Source of the DNA: Bernardetia sp. MNP-M8
GTDB taxonomy: Bacteria; Bacteroidota; Bacteroidia; Cytophagales; Bernardetiaceae
NCBI RefSeq assembly: GCF_037126285.1
Contig: NZ_CP147012.1
Location: forward strand, 2,874,001-2,938,000
Direction: 5' to 3'
Length of the DNA stretch: 64,000 bases
The notes under the pieces were generated by a model. It saw nothing but the letters and a program-made list of their open reading frames with translations. It was not told where the DNA came from and did not search any database. A program made the position numbers and the translations under genes. Positions 16,924-25,818 of the stretch are shown piece by piece; within the stretch, counting starts at the first letter, position 1; every line of letters begins with the position of its first letter.

Positions 16924-17290
16924 GTTTTAATTTGAGTTGGTATAGAAAAAGGTATGCTTTTTTCTAAGAAATCATTCAGTTATCGTAACTTTACCATTAT
17001 TTTATCTAGGTTCAATAAATTAAGATTTAGAAAGAATAAAAAATCTATGTTTTTGTTAATTTTCAATTTATTTTAGTGGTAGTTTTTTATATTTGGATCA
17101 ACCTATTATTTTTAAGTAAAAAAAAAGTCATTATGGTAATAGTTTGAAACAACCATAAACGGATTAACTCTCAATTTTTCTTATATGTTCGATATTTTAT
17201 CAATACTGGTTCAAAAATAGCGTATATGCTTTCAACTTGTTATCTTAATTATAGCGTTTAAAGTTTCAAATCCTCAAACTATCTTATATT
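16924..17290. other. Intergenic region, 367 bases, no gene seen
   Basis: The only structure is a weak A/T hairpin at 16944-16965 (AGAAAAAG-GTATG-CTTTTTTCT) that could end the membrane-protein transcript. The rest is AT-rich and must hold the promoter of the thioredoxin-ApbE operon, but I find no exact Bacteroidota promoter element. Confidence 0.4.
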
Positions 17291-17746
17291 ATGAAATATT
17301 CATTGCAGACTATTCAATTAAAAAAATATTTACTATTAGTATTTCTAACTCTAATAGTATCAATAAGCACAAATGCACAAACAAATACGATAGATTCACT
17401 AAAAAGTGTTTCACAGAAAGAACATAAAAAAATCTTGTTGTATTTCTCAGGATCTGATTGGTGTGGACCTTGCATAAAATTCAAAAAAAAATTTATTGAG
17501 CAACCCAAATTTATAGAGTTTTCAACTGAAAATTTATTGCTATTAAATGCTGATTTTCCTCGTAAAAAAGCAAATCAACTTAGCAAAGAAAAAATAAAAG
17601 AAAACGAAATGTTAGCTGAAAAATATAATCCAAAAGGACTATTTCCTTATGTTTTATTATTAGATGAGGAAGGAAGTGTAATTAAAAAGTGGGAGTCGCT
17701 TCCCAATGAATCATTAACTGAATTTATAGAAAATCTTAAAGACTGA
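17291..17746 (+). CDS. Exported thioredoxin-like protein
   Basis: The 151-residue protein has an N-terminal signal peptide (KKYLLLVFLTLIVSISTNAQ, cleavage near residue 30). Its thioredoxin fold carries the active site W-C58-G-P-C61 in YFSGSDWCGPCIKF. It fits the Bacteroidota group of exported thioredoxins with SDWCxxC and a FPYVLLLDEEG segment holding the cis-Pro region. It probably keeps periplasmic cysteines reduced. Its stop overlaps the ApbE start by one base, so the two are translationally coupled. The partner is likely in the operon: the DUF4266 lipoprotein ends in a CxC motif. Confidence 0.88.
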   Translation: MKYSLQTIQLKKYLLLVFLTLIVSISTNAQTNTIDSLKSVSQKEHKKILLYFSGSDWCGPCIKFKKKFIEQPKFIEFSTENLLLLNADFPRKKANQLSKEKIKENEMLAEKYNPKGLFPYVLLLDEEGSVIKKWESLPNESLTEFIENLKD

Positions 17747-18669
17747 TGTTATATCGTCGTGCTACAAAATTAATGGGAAATGGTTTTGAAATCGCACTAC
17801 AAAGCCAAGATAAAATATGGGCAAATACACAAATAGATGTCGCCATTGATGAAATTAAGCGAATAGAAAGGTTGCTTACAACATTTGCCGAAGATAGTAT
17901 TACTAACCAAATCAATAATAACGCTGGTATAAAACCTATTCAAATACCTGATGAGGTGTTTCAATTAATAGCTCGTTGTCAAAGAATTTCTGATTTAACA
18001 CAGGGTGCTTTTGATATTAGTTATGGTGGTTTTGACAAACGATTTTGGAATTTTGATCTTTCTATGAAAGAATTGCCATCGGTAGAAAATGCCAAACAAG
18101 CTGTTCGATTAATCAATTATCAGAATATCATTTTGGATAAAGAAAATCAAAGTGTTTTTCTTAAAAATAAAGGAATGCGAATTGGTTTTGGAGGTATAGG
18201 CAAAGGATATGCAGCCGAAAAAGCAAAACAGATTTTAAAAGCCAATGGTGTAGAAAGTGGATTTGTAAATGCTGCTGGCGACCTTACTACTTGGGGTTTT
18301 CAAGAAAATGGAAAACCATGGACAATTGGAATTGCTGACCCCAATCAAGGCAAAAAACTCTTTTCTTCATTGAATATAACCAATACTTCTGTGGCTACTT
18401 CTGGGAATTATGAAAAGTTTGTGATGATTAAAGGCAAACGTTACTCCCATACCATAGACCCCAAAACTGGTTTTCCCGTATCAGGAATCAAGAGTGTAAC
18501 CATAATAACAGCAAATGCAGAATTAGCAGATGCTTTAGCAACGCCTATTACTGTAATGGGAATAAAAACAGGATTACATTTAATCAATCAAATGAAAGGT
18601 GTAGGTTGCCTTATTATTGACGATAACAACAAACTTTTTTTATCAAAAAACATAACTATTGACCCATGA
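17746..18669 (+). CDS. apbE: FAD:protein FMN transferase (ApbE family)
   Basis: The 307-residue enzyme links FMN from FAD to a Ser/Thr of target proteins outside the cytoplasm. Family motifs are KLMGNGFEIAL at the start, MRIGFGGIGKGYAAEKAKQI, GFVNAAGDLTTWG, YSHTIDPKTGFPV and the metal-site block ELADALATPITVMG. Unlike most ApbE proteins it has no visible signal peptide or lipobox after the start at 17746; an upstream start would run into the thioredoxin gene. Either export uses another route or the protein works in the cytoplasm. It overlaps thioredoxin by 1 base and DUF4266 by 4 bases. Confidence 0.9.
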   Translation: MLYRRATKLMGNGFEIALQSQDKIWANTQIDVAIDEIKRIERLLTTFAEDSITNQINNNAGIKPIQIPDEVFQLIARCQRISDLTQGAFDISYGGFDKRFWNFDLSMKELPSVENAKQAVRLINYQNIILDKENQSVFLKNKGMRIGFGGIGKGYAAEKAKQILKANGVESGFVNAAGDLTTWGFQENGKPWTIGIADPNQGKKLFSSLNITNTSVATSGNYEKFVMIKGKRYSHTIDPKTGFPVSGIKSVTIITANAELADALATPITVMGIKTGLHLINQMKGVGCLIIDDNNKLFLSKNITIDP

Positions 18670-18893
18670 AAAAAATGAGGAAAATGAAGAGATTTATGAT
18701 TTTAGCAGTAGGTTTATTCTGCCTAGCAAGCTGTACGAGCGTAAAAGAATACCAAAAATCTAAAATTAATGATGCTGAAATGTCTTTGACAGCCAGACCA
18801 TCAGAAAAAAACGAACAAAATTTTCAATTATATCGTGAAGGCGCATCAGGAGCTAATGGTGGAAAAACCAGTGGTGGTTGTGGATGCAATTAA
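18666..18893 (+). CDS. DUF4266 small lipoprotein, possible flavinylation target
   Basis: The 75-residue protein has a lipobox ending at C23 (FCLASC), a short polar body and a Gly-rich C-terminus, the DUF4266 form with the end GGCGCN. The segment E58-G-A-S61-G-A-N resembles the ApbE target motif Dxx(S/T)GA(S/T), though with Glu for Asp and Asn for the last Ser/Thr. The CxC end could bind metal or be a thioredoxin substrate. It overlaps ApbE by 4 bases (ATGA) and is 24 bases before DUF3570. Codons 4 and 7 are also Met. Family assignment is firm; the FMN idea is inference. Confidence 0.85.
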   Translation: MKKMRKMKRFMILAVGLFCLASCTSVKEYQKSKINDAEMSLTARPSEKNEQNFQLYREGASGANGGKTSGGCGCN

Positions 18894-18917
18894 ACACACT
18901 TACTAACACACTTACTT

Positions 18918-20105
18918 ATGTTAAAAAAGACATTATCAGTAGCTGCTTTATGCTTTATGTTAGCTTCTGAATCGCTCGTTGCTCAAAATACAGAAACAGA
19001 CACTACAACGTATCAGTCTCGTAAATTGAAGCTTGAAGAAATAAATTTTGTTACAGGTTATTATCAACAAGATGGAAATAATGCTGCTGTAACAGGTGGA
19101 GTTGGCAATGAGCATCTAACAGATGTAGCTAATACATTCAATATTAGCTTATCCAAATATGATAAAAAACAACTCAAACATGCAGTAAATCTTGATTTTG
19201 GAATAGATGTATATACTTCTGCATCATCTGATCAAATAGACCCTAGCACCATTTCATCTGCTTCAAGTGGAGATGTTAGATTTTATCCTTCAATTAATTA
19301 CACTATTTTGAATGAGAAAAAAAGGTATTCCTTTGGAGGTGGCTTATCCTATTCTGGAGAGTATGATTATACATCGTATGGTACAAATGTGCATTTTTCA
19401 AAATGGAGTAAAGACAATAATAAGGAATTATCATTAAAAGCCTCTGTATTTTTAGATCAATGGAAGGTTATTTTGCCTATTGAACTAAGATATTTAGGAT
19501 ATAATGAGGGAACAAGCCGTAATTCGTATAATTTTGGATTGATTTATTATAGGGTTATCAATAAAAATTTTCAAATGGCATTTTTAGCTGATTTTGCTTA
19601 TCAAGAAGGATTATTGGGTACAAAATTTCATAGAGTATATTTTGATGATAACAGCGTAAAAACTGAAACTCTGCCAACTACTAGAACAAAAATTCCTTTA
19701 GGAATTAGAGCAAATTATTATTTAGGTGATAATATAGTTCTACGAGGTTTTTACAGATATTATTGGGATAACTGGGATATTAAATCCAATACAATGAGTT
19801 TAGAGTTAAGCTATAAAATCACACCTTTTATTTCTTTAGCTCCTTCTTATAGATTTTATAATCAGACAGAAACTAAATATTTTGCTCCTTATCAAAGTCA
19901 TAATCCAACAGAAACATTTTATACAAGTGATTATGATTTATCTAAATTCAATAGTAATATGTACGGATTGAATTTAAGATTTTCTAATCTGCACGACAAA
20001 ACATTTTTGAAAAGATTAAATGTCATAGAACTAAGGTATAGTTATTATGATCGCAACACGGCTTTAAAAGCCCATAGTATAACCTTATCTATAAATTATA
20101 AATAA
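18918..20105 (+). CDS. DUF3570 outer-membrane beta-barrel protein
   Basis: The 395-residue protein has a signal peptide (cleavage after SLVAQ). Alternating aromatic and polar beta strands follow to the end (for example LEEINFVTGYYQQDGNNAAV, then FYPSINYTI, NVIELRYSYYDR and a terminal LSINYK), typical of an outer-membrane barrel. DUF3570 is regularly found with ApbE and DUF4266, as here. It probably anchors or spans the outer membrane for the redox module formed by the upstream genes. It ends the operon. Confidence 0.85.
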   Translation: MLKKTLSVAALCFMLASESLVAQNTETDTTTYQSRKLKLEEINFVTGYYQQDGNNAAVTGGVGNEHLTDVANTFNISLSKYDKKQLKHAVNLDFGIDVYTSASSDQIDPSTISSASSGDVRFYPSINYTILNEKKRYSFGGGLSYSGEYDYTSYGTNVHFSKWSKDNNKELSLKASVFLDQWKVILPIELRYLGYNEGTSRNSYNFGLIYYRVINKNFQMAFLADFAYQEGLLGTKFHRVYFDDNSVKTETLPTTRTKIPLGIRANYYLGDNIVLRGFYRYYWDNWDIKSNTMSLELSYKITPFISLAPSYRFYNQTETKYFAPYQSHNPTETFYTSDYDLSKFNSNMYGLNLRFSNLHDKTFLKRLNVIELRYSYYDRNTALKAHSITLSINYK

Positions 20106-20421
20106 TTTATGATTCAAATGGGAAAATAAGGTTGTTTGATGATTTTTGTGGTAAGTTTAGTCTATAAATAGTAAAATACAAATACACGGCAGGGAAATAC
20201 ATATAAGTCACTCGCAAAATGCGTGTGATGGCTTGTGTTCAAACACAAATACAAAATATCTATACTCGCAAATCTTTTTCTTTTTGGAACATGATGACGA
20301 ACAGTAGGCATAAACATAAAAAAACTGATGAAAACATATCCATCAGTCTTTTTCACTTTGAGTATTTGAAATATATAGACACACAATACCTATAAATTCA
20401 AAATCTCCCCCTTATTTATTT
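20106..20421. other. Intergenic region with two adjacent hairpins and a shared 17-mer
   Basis: The stretch contains a hairpin CACTCGCA-AAA-TGCGTGTG (20209-20227, one mismatch) directly followed by TTGTGTT-CA-AACACAA (20233-20248). Then comes TCTATACTCGCAAATCT (20259-20275), which recurs as an exact reverse complement at 46596-46612. A minus-strand frame covering 20162-20386 has no coding character. The block looks like the relic of a mobile element or a structured RNA. Confidence 0.45.
20324..20347 (-). terminator. Terminator of the 20422-21129 gene
   Basis: On the minus strand ACTGATG - 10-base loop - CATCAGT is followed by seven T. It lies about 75 bases past the stop of the minus-strand gene. 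On the plus strand a CTTTTT tail gives weaker termination for the DUF3570 operon. Confidence 0.75.
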
Positions 20422-21129
20422 TTAATGTGTAACCTCTACTTTTAGATTAGGATAAAATTCGCCTAATTTTTCGAAGAAATATTCAGAAGTAATTTTTGCT
20501 TTTGCCATATCAACAGCATATCCTCCCTTAAACATTTGAGAAATGTCTGTATCTGTAAAACTACTGTTTACAATGCGATCAATAGCTTGTAGAATACTTT
20601 TGCCTTTATCTGATTCTATTACAATGTCATATACTTTTGGATGGTCTTGTCCAGAAAGGGCTGACATATTCAATCCCATTTCCTTTTTTGCTCCTGCAAA
20701 TTTTATTTCTGCAGTTTGAAGTTTTTCTACATCAAATACAATATGTTCAGATAAATCACTATGTTTATCTGTATTGATAAAATGAAGTTCCTTACCACTC
20801 AATATGAAAAAAGCAGGTGTTTCTACTGTATTTGTGTTATTATAGGTAAGAGATTGTCTTATTGTATCTTTGATGGCAGTTTTGACAAAATCTCCCATAT
20901 TTGATGGTAAGGTAGCAGAAGTACAAGCGTCGATGGGGTTTCCTTTCATCCATTCTTTTAGATAAGGAACTTGTCTATCAAGAAATTCTTGTGATACTTG
21001 CTTCTTGTCGTTTCGGAGTGCATCCATATCTATGTTTTTAGTTGCTTTTTTCTGTTGTTGGCTAAAGACATAGGCTATTACTCCTCCAATCAATAAGACT
21101 GGAATCATGTATAAAAGAGTACTAAACAT
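20422..21129 (-). CDS. Unrecognised single-pass membrane protein
   Basis: The 235-residue protein opens with one membrane helix (MFSTLLYMIPVLLIGGVIAY) and a basic stretch, then a cytoplasm-type soluble domain. The middle (FFILSGKELHFINTDKHSD, VEKLQTAEIKFAG) looks like a PH-like beta domain that reads as a storage or lipid-binding fold, but I cannot assign a family. It lies 30 bases downstream of the next gene on the same strand (21160-21594) and ends at a good terminator, so the two are probably one operon. Confidence 0.6.
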   Translation of the reverse strand: MFSTLLYMIPVLLIGGVIAYVFSQQQKKATKNIDMDALRNDKKQVSQEFLDRQVPYLKEWMKGNPIDACTSATLPSNMGDFVKTAIKDTIRQSLTYNNTNTVETPAFFILSGKELHFINTDKHSDLSEHIVFDVEKLQTAEIKFAGAKKEMGLNMSALSGQDHPKVYDIVIESDKGKSILQAIDRIVNSSFTDTDISQMFKGGYAVDMAKAKITSEYFFEKLGEFYPNLKVEVTH

Positions 21130-21159
21130 AAGTTTTTTTACTGAGTTAGAAATGTGAGT

Positions 21160-21594
21160 TTATTTTTCTTCTTTTTCTTCGGATTTTGATAAAGCACTAA
21201 AAATGCCTATTCCAATAAGGACTACTAAAATAATTTTTCCTCCCAATTTTTTCCAAATACCTAAAGGATTTTCACCTAGTTCTAAGTTGTAAGTATTTTT
21301 GAGTCCCTCAAGATCCTCTTCAGAAACTTCATAATATACTGTTTCATCTTTATCACAGAGAACATATTTTCCATTTGTATTCCAAAAAGAAATAAATAAA
21401 AACCCATATTCTTCGTATAAATAACCTACTTCTAGGTAATAACCATCTTGTTTTAGAGCATCTTCATCAGGTAACTCCTCTACTACATCTATTGTCTCAC
21501 ATGGAAAACAAACAGGGATTGGTATTCTAGCTTTTGCTTGAGCATTAAGACTGGCAAAGAATATAAAAAACAAAATGAATAATAACTTTTTCAT
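21160..21594 (-). CDS. Unrecognised exported protein with C-terminal membrane helix
   Basis: The 144-residue protein has a signal peptide (MKKLLFILFFIFFASLNAQA, cleavage before KARIPIP), a short acidic domain with two Cys (PVCFPCETIDV) and a C-terminal helix (KIILVVLIGIGIFSAL) with an acidic/lysine tail. The layout suggests a protein facing the periplasm and tethered in the inner membrane. I chose the ATG at 21592-21594, which gives a canonical signal; a TTG three codons upstream is less likely. No family is recognised. Confidence 0.6.
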   Translation of the reverse strand: MKKLLFILFFIFFASLNAQAKARIPIPVCFPCETIDVVEELPDEDALKQDGYYLEVGYLYEEYGFLFISFWNTNGKYVLCDKDETVYYEVSEEDLEGLKNTYNLELGENPLGIWKKLGGKIILVVLIGIGIFSALSKSEEKEEK

Positions 21595-21654
21595 GAGCGT
21601 CAATTTTTAGTGTAGGTAATTTGGTAATGATTGCATGCTTGCTAAAGTAGTTAA

Positions 21655-21840
21655 CTACTTAGTAGAGGCATTTTTTTTCATATAGGTTTTATATTCTTTT
21701 TCTGCTAACTCAATCATCGCATCAAACAAAATAGACTTTTGATCTAAAGTAGATAATTCTTCTTTTAAAGTTGTGTTTTGATTTCTAAGATTACGAATCT
21801 CTTGTTCTTGTTCTTGTAAGCGTTGTTCTACTGTTTTCAT
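21655..21840 (-). CDS. Small leucine-zipper protein resembling the C-terminus of an IS3-type OrfA
   Basis: The 61-residue protein is a heptad coiled coil (QRLQEQEQEIRNLRNQNTTL) followed by LFDAMIELAEKEYKTYMKK. The second part resembles the end of IS3-family OrfA proteins of Bacteroidota (xxMIDIAEKEFxIxIRKK). The N-terminal helix-turn-helix of OrfA is missing and no OrfB follows, so this is a remnant or a domesticated piece. The stop codon lies inside the palindrome TAACTACTTAGTAG (21652-21665). A near copy, TAACTACTAAGTAG, sits at 21919-21932 on the other side of the gene. Confidence 0.5.
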   Translation of the reverse strand: MKTVEQRLQEQEQEIRNLRNQNTTLKEELSTLDQKSILFDAMIELAEKEYKTYMKKNASTK

Positions 21841-22089
21841 AGGATGTTTTAATTTGTAATTGTGAATAAAATTCTAACTTTTTTAGTATAGATAATTTGA
21901 AGATTATCGTACAAAACCTAACTACTAAGTAGGTCTGTACCACAATCAACATTACAAATGTAAATACATATAATCAATGGAAGAAGCTGTATTTAGTAGC
22001 TGTGTAATTATAGGAGGAAAATGTAAAGAACGAATTAGTATTCGTATTTTATAATTTTTCAGTAGGATATATAAATAGGAAAATACAAA

Positions 22090-24003
22090 TCAATTTTGCT
22101 GAAAACCATCAATAATAGGGAGTTTCAGGCAGACCGTAGTTCCTTTTCCTTGCTCTGAAAAGATTTGATAATCTGTTGGTATCTTGTATTTTTTAGATAA
22201 TATTTCTAAACGTTCTTTTGCAATCTCACCAGAAAGTGATTTATGTTTCTTTTTTGGATTTGTATGTATTCCTACTCCATTGTCAATAATTTCTATCTGT
22301 AACTGTTTGGTTGCTGTCAGTTCAGTTATTTTTATTTCTATATTCCATTCTTTTTCTCCATCAAAACCATGTAAAATACTATTTTCCACAAAAGGTTGAA
22401 TAAGCATAGGAGGAATAAATAAAGCATCTATTTCAAGTTCATGAGGCACTTGAATTTGATATGTAAAGTAGTCTTCAAATCTGGCTTGTTGTAGGCTAAG
22501 GTAATTGTCCATTGTTTCAATTTCATCTTCTAAAGAAATCATTTCTTGTCGGCTCAACTCTAAATTACTTCGCAATAATCTACTAAAACGATTTAAGTAA
22601 TCGATAGCTTTTTTAGGTTCTTGGAAACGAATCAGACTTTGCAGAGTAGAAAGAGTATTAAAAATAAAGTGAGGCTCCATTTGAGTACGCAAAAGTTTTT
22701 GCTCTAATATTACTTTTTCATATTCTTGTTGTAGTTTCCGACTCTTTTGACGATAATAAAGAATAGCTAAAATTGCCAGTATTATTAAAATCACTAAAAT
22801 GGTGATAGCGAGAAAATATTTTGTTTTTTGTAATTCACTTTCTGTTATTTCTACACTTTGATTTAGATTTTTTATAGCTCTCTTGTTTTCTTCAAGTTGA
22901 TACATTGTATGCATTTCCTCTTTTGCTTGTAGTTCAGCTTTTTGCTGTTTTTCTTCTGTCAGTTTTTGGAATTTTTTAGTAGCTTCATGGTATTTCTCCA
23001 AATTCTTTGTTTTGTAGTAATAATTCATCATTATTTCTTCGAACATCAAATAATGTGAAACATCTAAGTAAGTGGGAAACTCTTTTTCTATTTCGCTGAG
23101 TTTACTCATTATACTGTCAGTTTCGACCATTTTTTCTATATGTATTCTGTTTTGTAAGAGAGCACAATAAGATGTATACATATTGGGAGGAGTATTATAC
23201 TTATCTTTTAATTCGTTTTGCAAAAGCTCTATGGATTTTTGACGATAGACTATAGCAGAATCAAATTGTTCATTTTGTTCGAAAAAGAGAGCCTTATTTG
23301 CATAATAAATTGCGTCGTATTCAGCCGAGGTTGAGTATTGCGCTATTTTTTCTAAATAATAGAAAATTGAATCATTATTTATTTTCTGAAAAATGCTAGT
23401 AGAAGAAAGTTCTATGTAAATCATAACTTTCAACCTATCATCTTCAGATAGAGAATCTATATAAACTGCTGCCTTTTTGGCTAGCTCATAAGAGCTTTCT
23501 TTAAGACCTATATGATGGTGGTTTTGTGCAGCATACAAATAGACACGAACTTTTCGTCTAACTGGAATACCAGAGGGACTAGCATCTACTATAGAAACAG
23601 CTTTATTAGAATAAAAAGATGACAGAAAATAATTACCTCTATGACCAGCATTAACAGCTAATCCATTATAAACTTGTGCTTTTACTTTTGCAAACCCTTC
23701 TACATTTTCTACTAAAATGAGAGCCTTTGTCATGTAAACATCTGAGCTGTCTAAATTTGAAGGATAGAAACTTAGTCCTATGCGAAAATTTATGATTGAT
23801 TTGGCTACTGTATTAGAAGCATATCTATCCTTATTTAGCATGTTTTTCCAAAATAGTGTTTGATCATCTTGTTTAGATGCTTGTGGTACAACTTCATCTA
23901 TTTCGTTGATGAGTTGTTGTGTAGAAGGTTCTTCTTGAGTTTCCGTACAAGAAGATAGTATAGCAAAAAGGCTGAATAAAGCGATAGTGAGATAGTTTTT
24001 CAT
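22090..24003 (-). CDS. Sensor histidine kinase 1 of the array (lipoprotein-TPR sensor, LytS-type kinase)
   Basis: The 637-residue protein has a lipoprotein signal (AILSSC, Cys about 19), an extracytoplasmic all-helical region with TPR-like repeats (~60-370), a coiled coil, one membrane helix (~393-415, YFLAITILVILIILAILAIL) and the kinase. The His_kinase (PF06580) domain carries the phospho-acceptor H445 in QMEPHFIFNTLSTLQSL. The ATPase domain has FVENSILHGF, IIDNGVGI and EQGKGTTVCLKLP. All catalytic residues are present. It is the last gene of the array, 36 bases after kinase 2. Its sensor is closest to that of kinase 6, at the other end of the array. It should signal to the LytTR regulator at 33665. 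Confidence 0.88.
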   Translation of the reverse strand: MKNYLTIALFSLFAILSSCTETQEEPSTQQLINEIDEVVPQASKQDDQTLFWKNMLNKDRYASNTVAKSIINFRIGLSFYPSNLDSSDVYMTKALILVENVEGFAKVKAQVYNGLAVNAGHRGNYFLSSFYSNKAVSIVDASPSGIPVRRKVRVYLYAAQNHHHIGLKESSYELAKKAAVYIDSLSEDDRLKVMIYIELSSTSIFQKINNDSIFYYLEKIAQYSTSAEYDAIYYANKALFFEQNEQFDSAIVYRQKSIELLQNELKDKYNTPPNMYTSYCALLQNRIHIEKMVETDSIMSKLSEIEKEFPTYLDVSHYLMFEEIMMNYYYKTKNLEKYHEATKKFQKLTEEKQQKAELQAKEEMHTMYQLEENKRAIKNLNQSVEITESELQKTKYFLAITILVILIILAILAILYYRQKSRKLQQEYEKVILEQKLLRTQMEPHFIFNTLSTLQSLIRFQEPKKAIDYLNRFSRLLRSNLELSRQEMISLEDEIETMDNYLSLQQARFEDYFTYQIQVPHELEIDALFIPPMLIQPFVENSILHGFDGEKEWNIEIKITELTATKQLQIEIIDNGVGIHTNPKKKHKSLSGEIAKERLEILSKKYKIPTDYQIFSEQGKGTTVCLKLPIIDGFQQN

Positions 24004-24039
24004 AATCCATTCAAATGATTTAGTATGTATTCTTTTTAA
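24004..24039 (-). repeat. Relic of the response regulator 3' end, spacer 1
   Basis: On the minus strand this spacer reads as codons K-E-Y-I-L-N-H-L-N-G-L-stop, with the stop TGA overlapping the ATG of kinase 1. The true regulator ends K-E-Y-I-L-N-N-L-N-G-L-stop with the same overlap to kinase 6. Confidence 0.8.
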
Positions 24040-25815
24040 TTAGTTTTGCTGAAAACCATCAATGATTGGCAGTTTCAGACAGACAGTAGTTCCTTTTCCT
24101 TGCTCTGAAAAAATTTGATAGTCTGTAGGTATTTTATATTTTTTAGATAGAATTTCTAAACGTTCTTTTGCAATCTCACCAGAAAGTGATTTATGTTTCT
24201 TTTTTGGAGTTGTATGAATTCCTACTCCATTATCAATAATCTCTATCTGTAATTGTTTGGTTGCTACTAATTCCGTTATTTTTATTTCTATGTTCCATTC
24301 TCTTTCTCCATCAAAACCATGCAAAATACTGTTTTCCACAAAAGGCTGAATAAGCATAGGAGGAATAAACAAAGCATCTACTTCAAGTTCATGAGGCACT
24401 TGTATTTGATAAGTAAAGTAATCTTTGAATCTAGCTTGTTGTAGGCTAAGATAATTATGTATTGTTTCTACTTCATCTTCTAAAGAAATCATTTCTTTTC
24501 TGCTCAACTCTAAATTACTTCTTAACAATCTACTAAATAGGTTTAAATAATCGATAGCTTTTTGGGGTTCTTGGAATCGAATCAGACTTTGCAGCGTAGA
24601 AAGCGTATTAAAAATAAAGTGAGGTTCCATTTGTGTACGAAGCAGTTTTTGTTCTAATATTACTTTCTCATACCCTTGTTGGAGTTCACTTTTTTGAGCT
24701 TCTTCTTTTTCTTTTCGATATTGATTAATACGCATAGCCAAAGCAATAGAAAATAAAATAACTTCAGCCGCCGAACCAATGAAAATAAAGTTTTGAGTTA
24801 TAAAATTAGAAGGTACGACACCATTAATTTGTAGCATCAATAATGCAATACCAGTTAAGTACCCTATCCAAGCAATACCATAAATTAATGCTTGTTTTTG
24901 TTTTTTAAAAATGAGTAAATAAAATCCTACCACAATTAGATAAAGACTAATTACTAAACTCACTACTTGAGATAAAGCAATTAAGATAACACTATCTATA
25001 AATAAGTCAAAAATTGCCATTATTAAAGATAATGAAGCAATAATTTTAAGAACCCAATAGTTTTTTATACTATTTTCTTTTAACTTCAAATATTGAGAAG
25101 AAAACTTTATAATAAAAAAAACAGCTAAACCCAATATAAATACCAAATAAGAGTTCAAACTAGGTTTATTAGGATACAAAAATATCTGTGCAAAACCTGT
25201 CAGCATTGCATACAATAATCCTACACAAATAATATAGCCTAAATAATATATATAGGCTTTATCTTTTACATTAAAGGCTAAAAAAAAGTTATACATAAAA
25301 AGAGCAAACAAAATCCCAAAGTAGAGTCCAAAGAAAAAATTAGAACTCGTTTGTTTTTTATCAATTTGTTTTTGGTCAGTCAAATAAATGGGAATCTCTA
25401 AAGGAAATTTACTACTAAGTCGTATATAAATTAACTCGCTTTCATTAATATCAAATAAAAACATTCGATTGTTATAAGCACGTTGGTCAAAAGGTAGATG
25501 TGAACCATAGCGTTTTTTGACAAATGTATTCTCTCTGCTATGATATATATCAAGTGTATCAATTAAGGGATTAGCAATTTCTAAAATTTTATTTTTAGCA
25601 GATATAGGTACTTTTATACGAACCCAAATAGCACTACTTGTATTAGAAAAATTTAGAACATTGTTTTGGGATTCTATAAATTTTACTTTATTTATTTCTT
25701 CAATCGTATGGTGGTGTAGAGAATCAACAAAATAAGAAATCTCTAACTTCTGTGCTTGGGAAGTAAATATAAAACCTATAAAAAAGAAAAGAAAAAATAA
25801 TATATTTTTTAACAT
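24040..25815 (-). CDS. Sensor histidine kinase 2 of the array (7TM-DISM sensor, LytS-type kinase)
   Basis: The 591-residue protein has a signal peptide (FTSQAQ), a 7TMR-DISMED2-like extracytoplasmic beta domain (~22-155), seven membrane helices (~165-370), a short coiled coil and the same kinase as its neighbours. The phospho-acceptor H399 lies in QMEPHFIFNTL, with N-box FVENSILHGF and G-box EQGKGTTVCLKLP. The sensor is unrelated to the TPR sensors of kinases 1, 4, 5 and 6. From ELQQGYEKVILEQKLLRTQM on, the protein is almost identical to them. It is about 90% the same as kinase 3 by eye. A scar of a TPR kinase gene lies directly upstream. Confidence 0.88.
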   Translation of the reverse strand: MLKNILFFLFFFIGFIFTSQAQKLEISYFVDSLHHHTIEEINKVKFIESQNNVLNFSNTSSAIWVRIKVPISAKNKILEIANPLIDTLDIYHSRENTFVKKRYGSHLPFDQRAYNNRMFLFDINESELIYIRLSSKFPLEIPIYLTDQKQIDKKQTSSNFFFGLYFGILFALFMYNFFLAFNVKDKAYIYYLGYIICVGLLYAMLTGFAQIFLYPNKPSLNSYLVFILGLAVFFIIKFSSQYLKLKENSIKNYWVLKIIASLSLIMAIFDLFIDSVILIALSQVVSLVISLYLIVVGFYLLIFKKQKQALIYGIAWIGYLTGIALLMLQINGVVPSNFITQNFIFIGSAAEVILFSIALAMRINQYRKEKEEAQKSELQQGYEKVILEQKLLRTQMEPHFIFNTLSTLQSLIRFQEPQKAIDYLNLFSRLLRSNLELSRKEMISLEDEVETIHNYLSLQQARFKDYFTYQIQVPHELEVDALFIPPMLIQPFVENSILHGFDGEREWNIEIKITELVATKQLQIEIIDNGVGIHTTPKKKHKSLSGEIAKERLEILSKKYKIPTDYQIFSEQGKGTTVCLKLPIIDGFQQN

Positions 25816-25818
25816 GTT

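Noticed and set aside
20209-20248. Retron or riboswitch from the double hairpin
   Set aside because: No reverse transcriptase or matching regulated gene is adjacent and the structure fits no class I know.
20162-20386. 74-codon minus-strand frame
   Set aside because: It runs through two hairpins and a terminator, has no domain and no conserved character; better explained as intergenic repeat.
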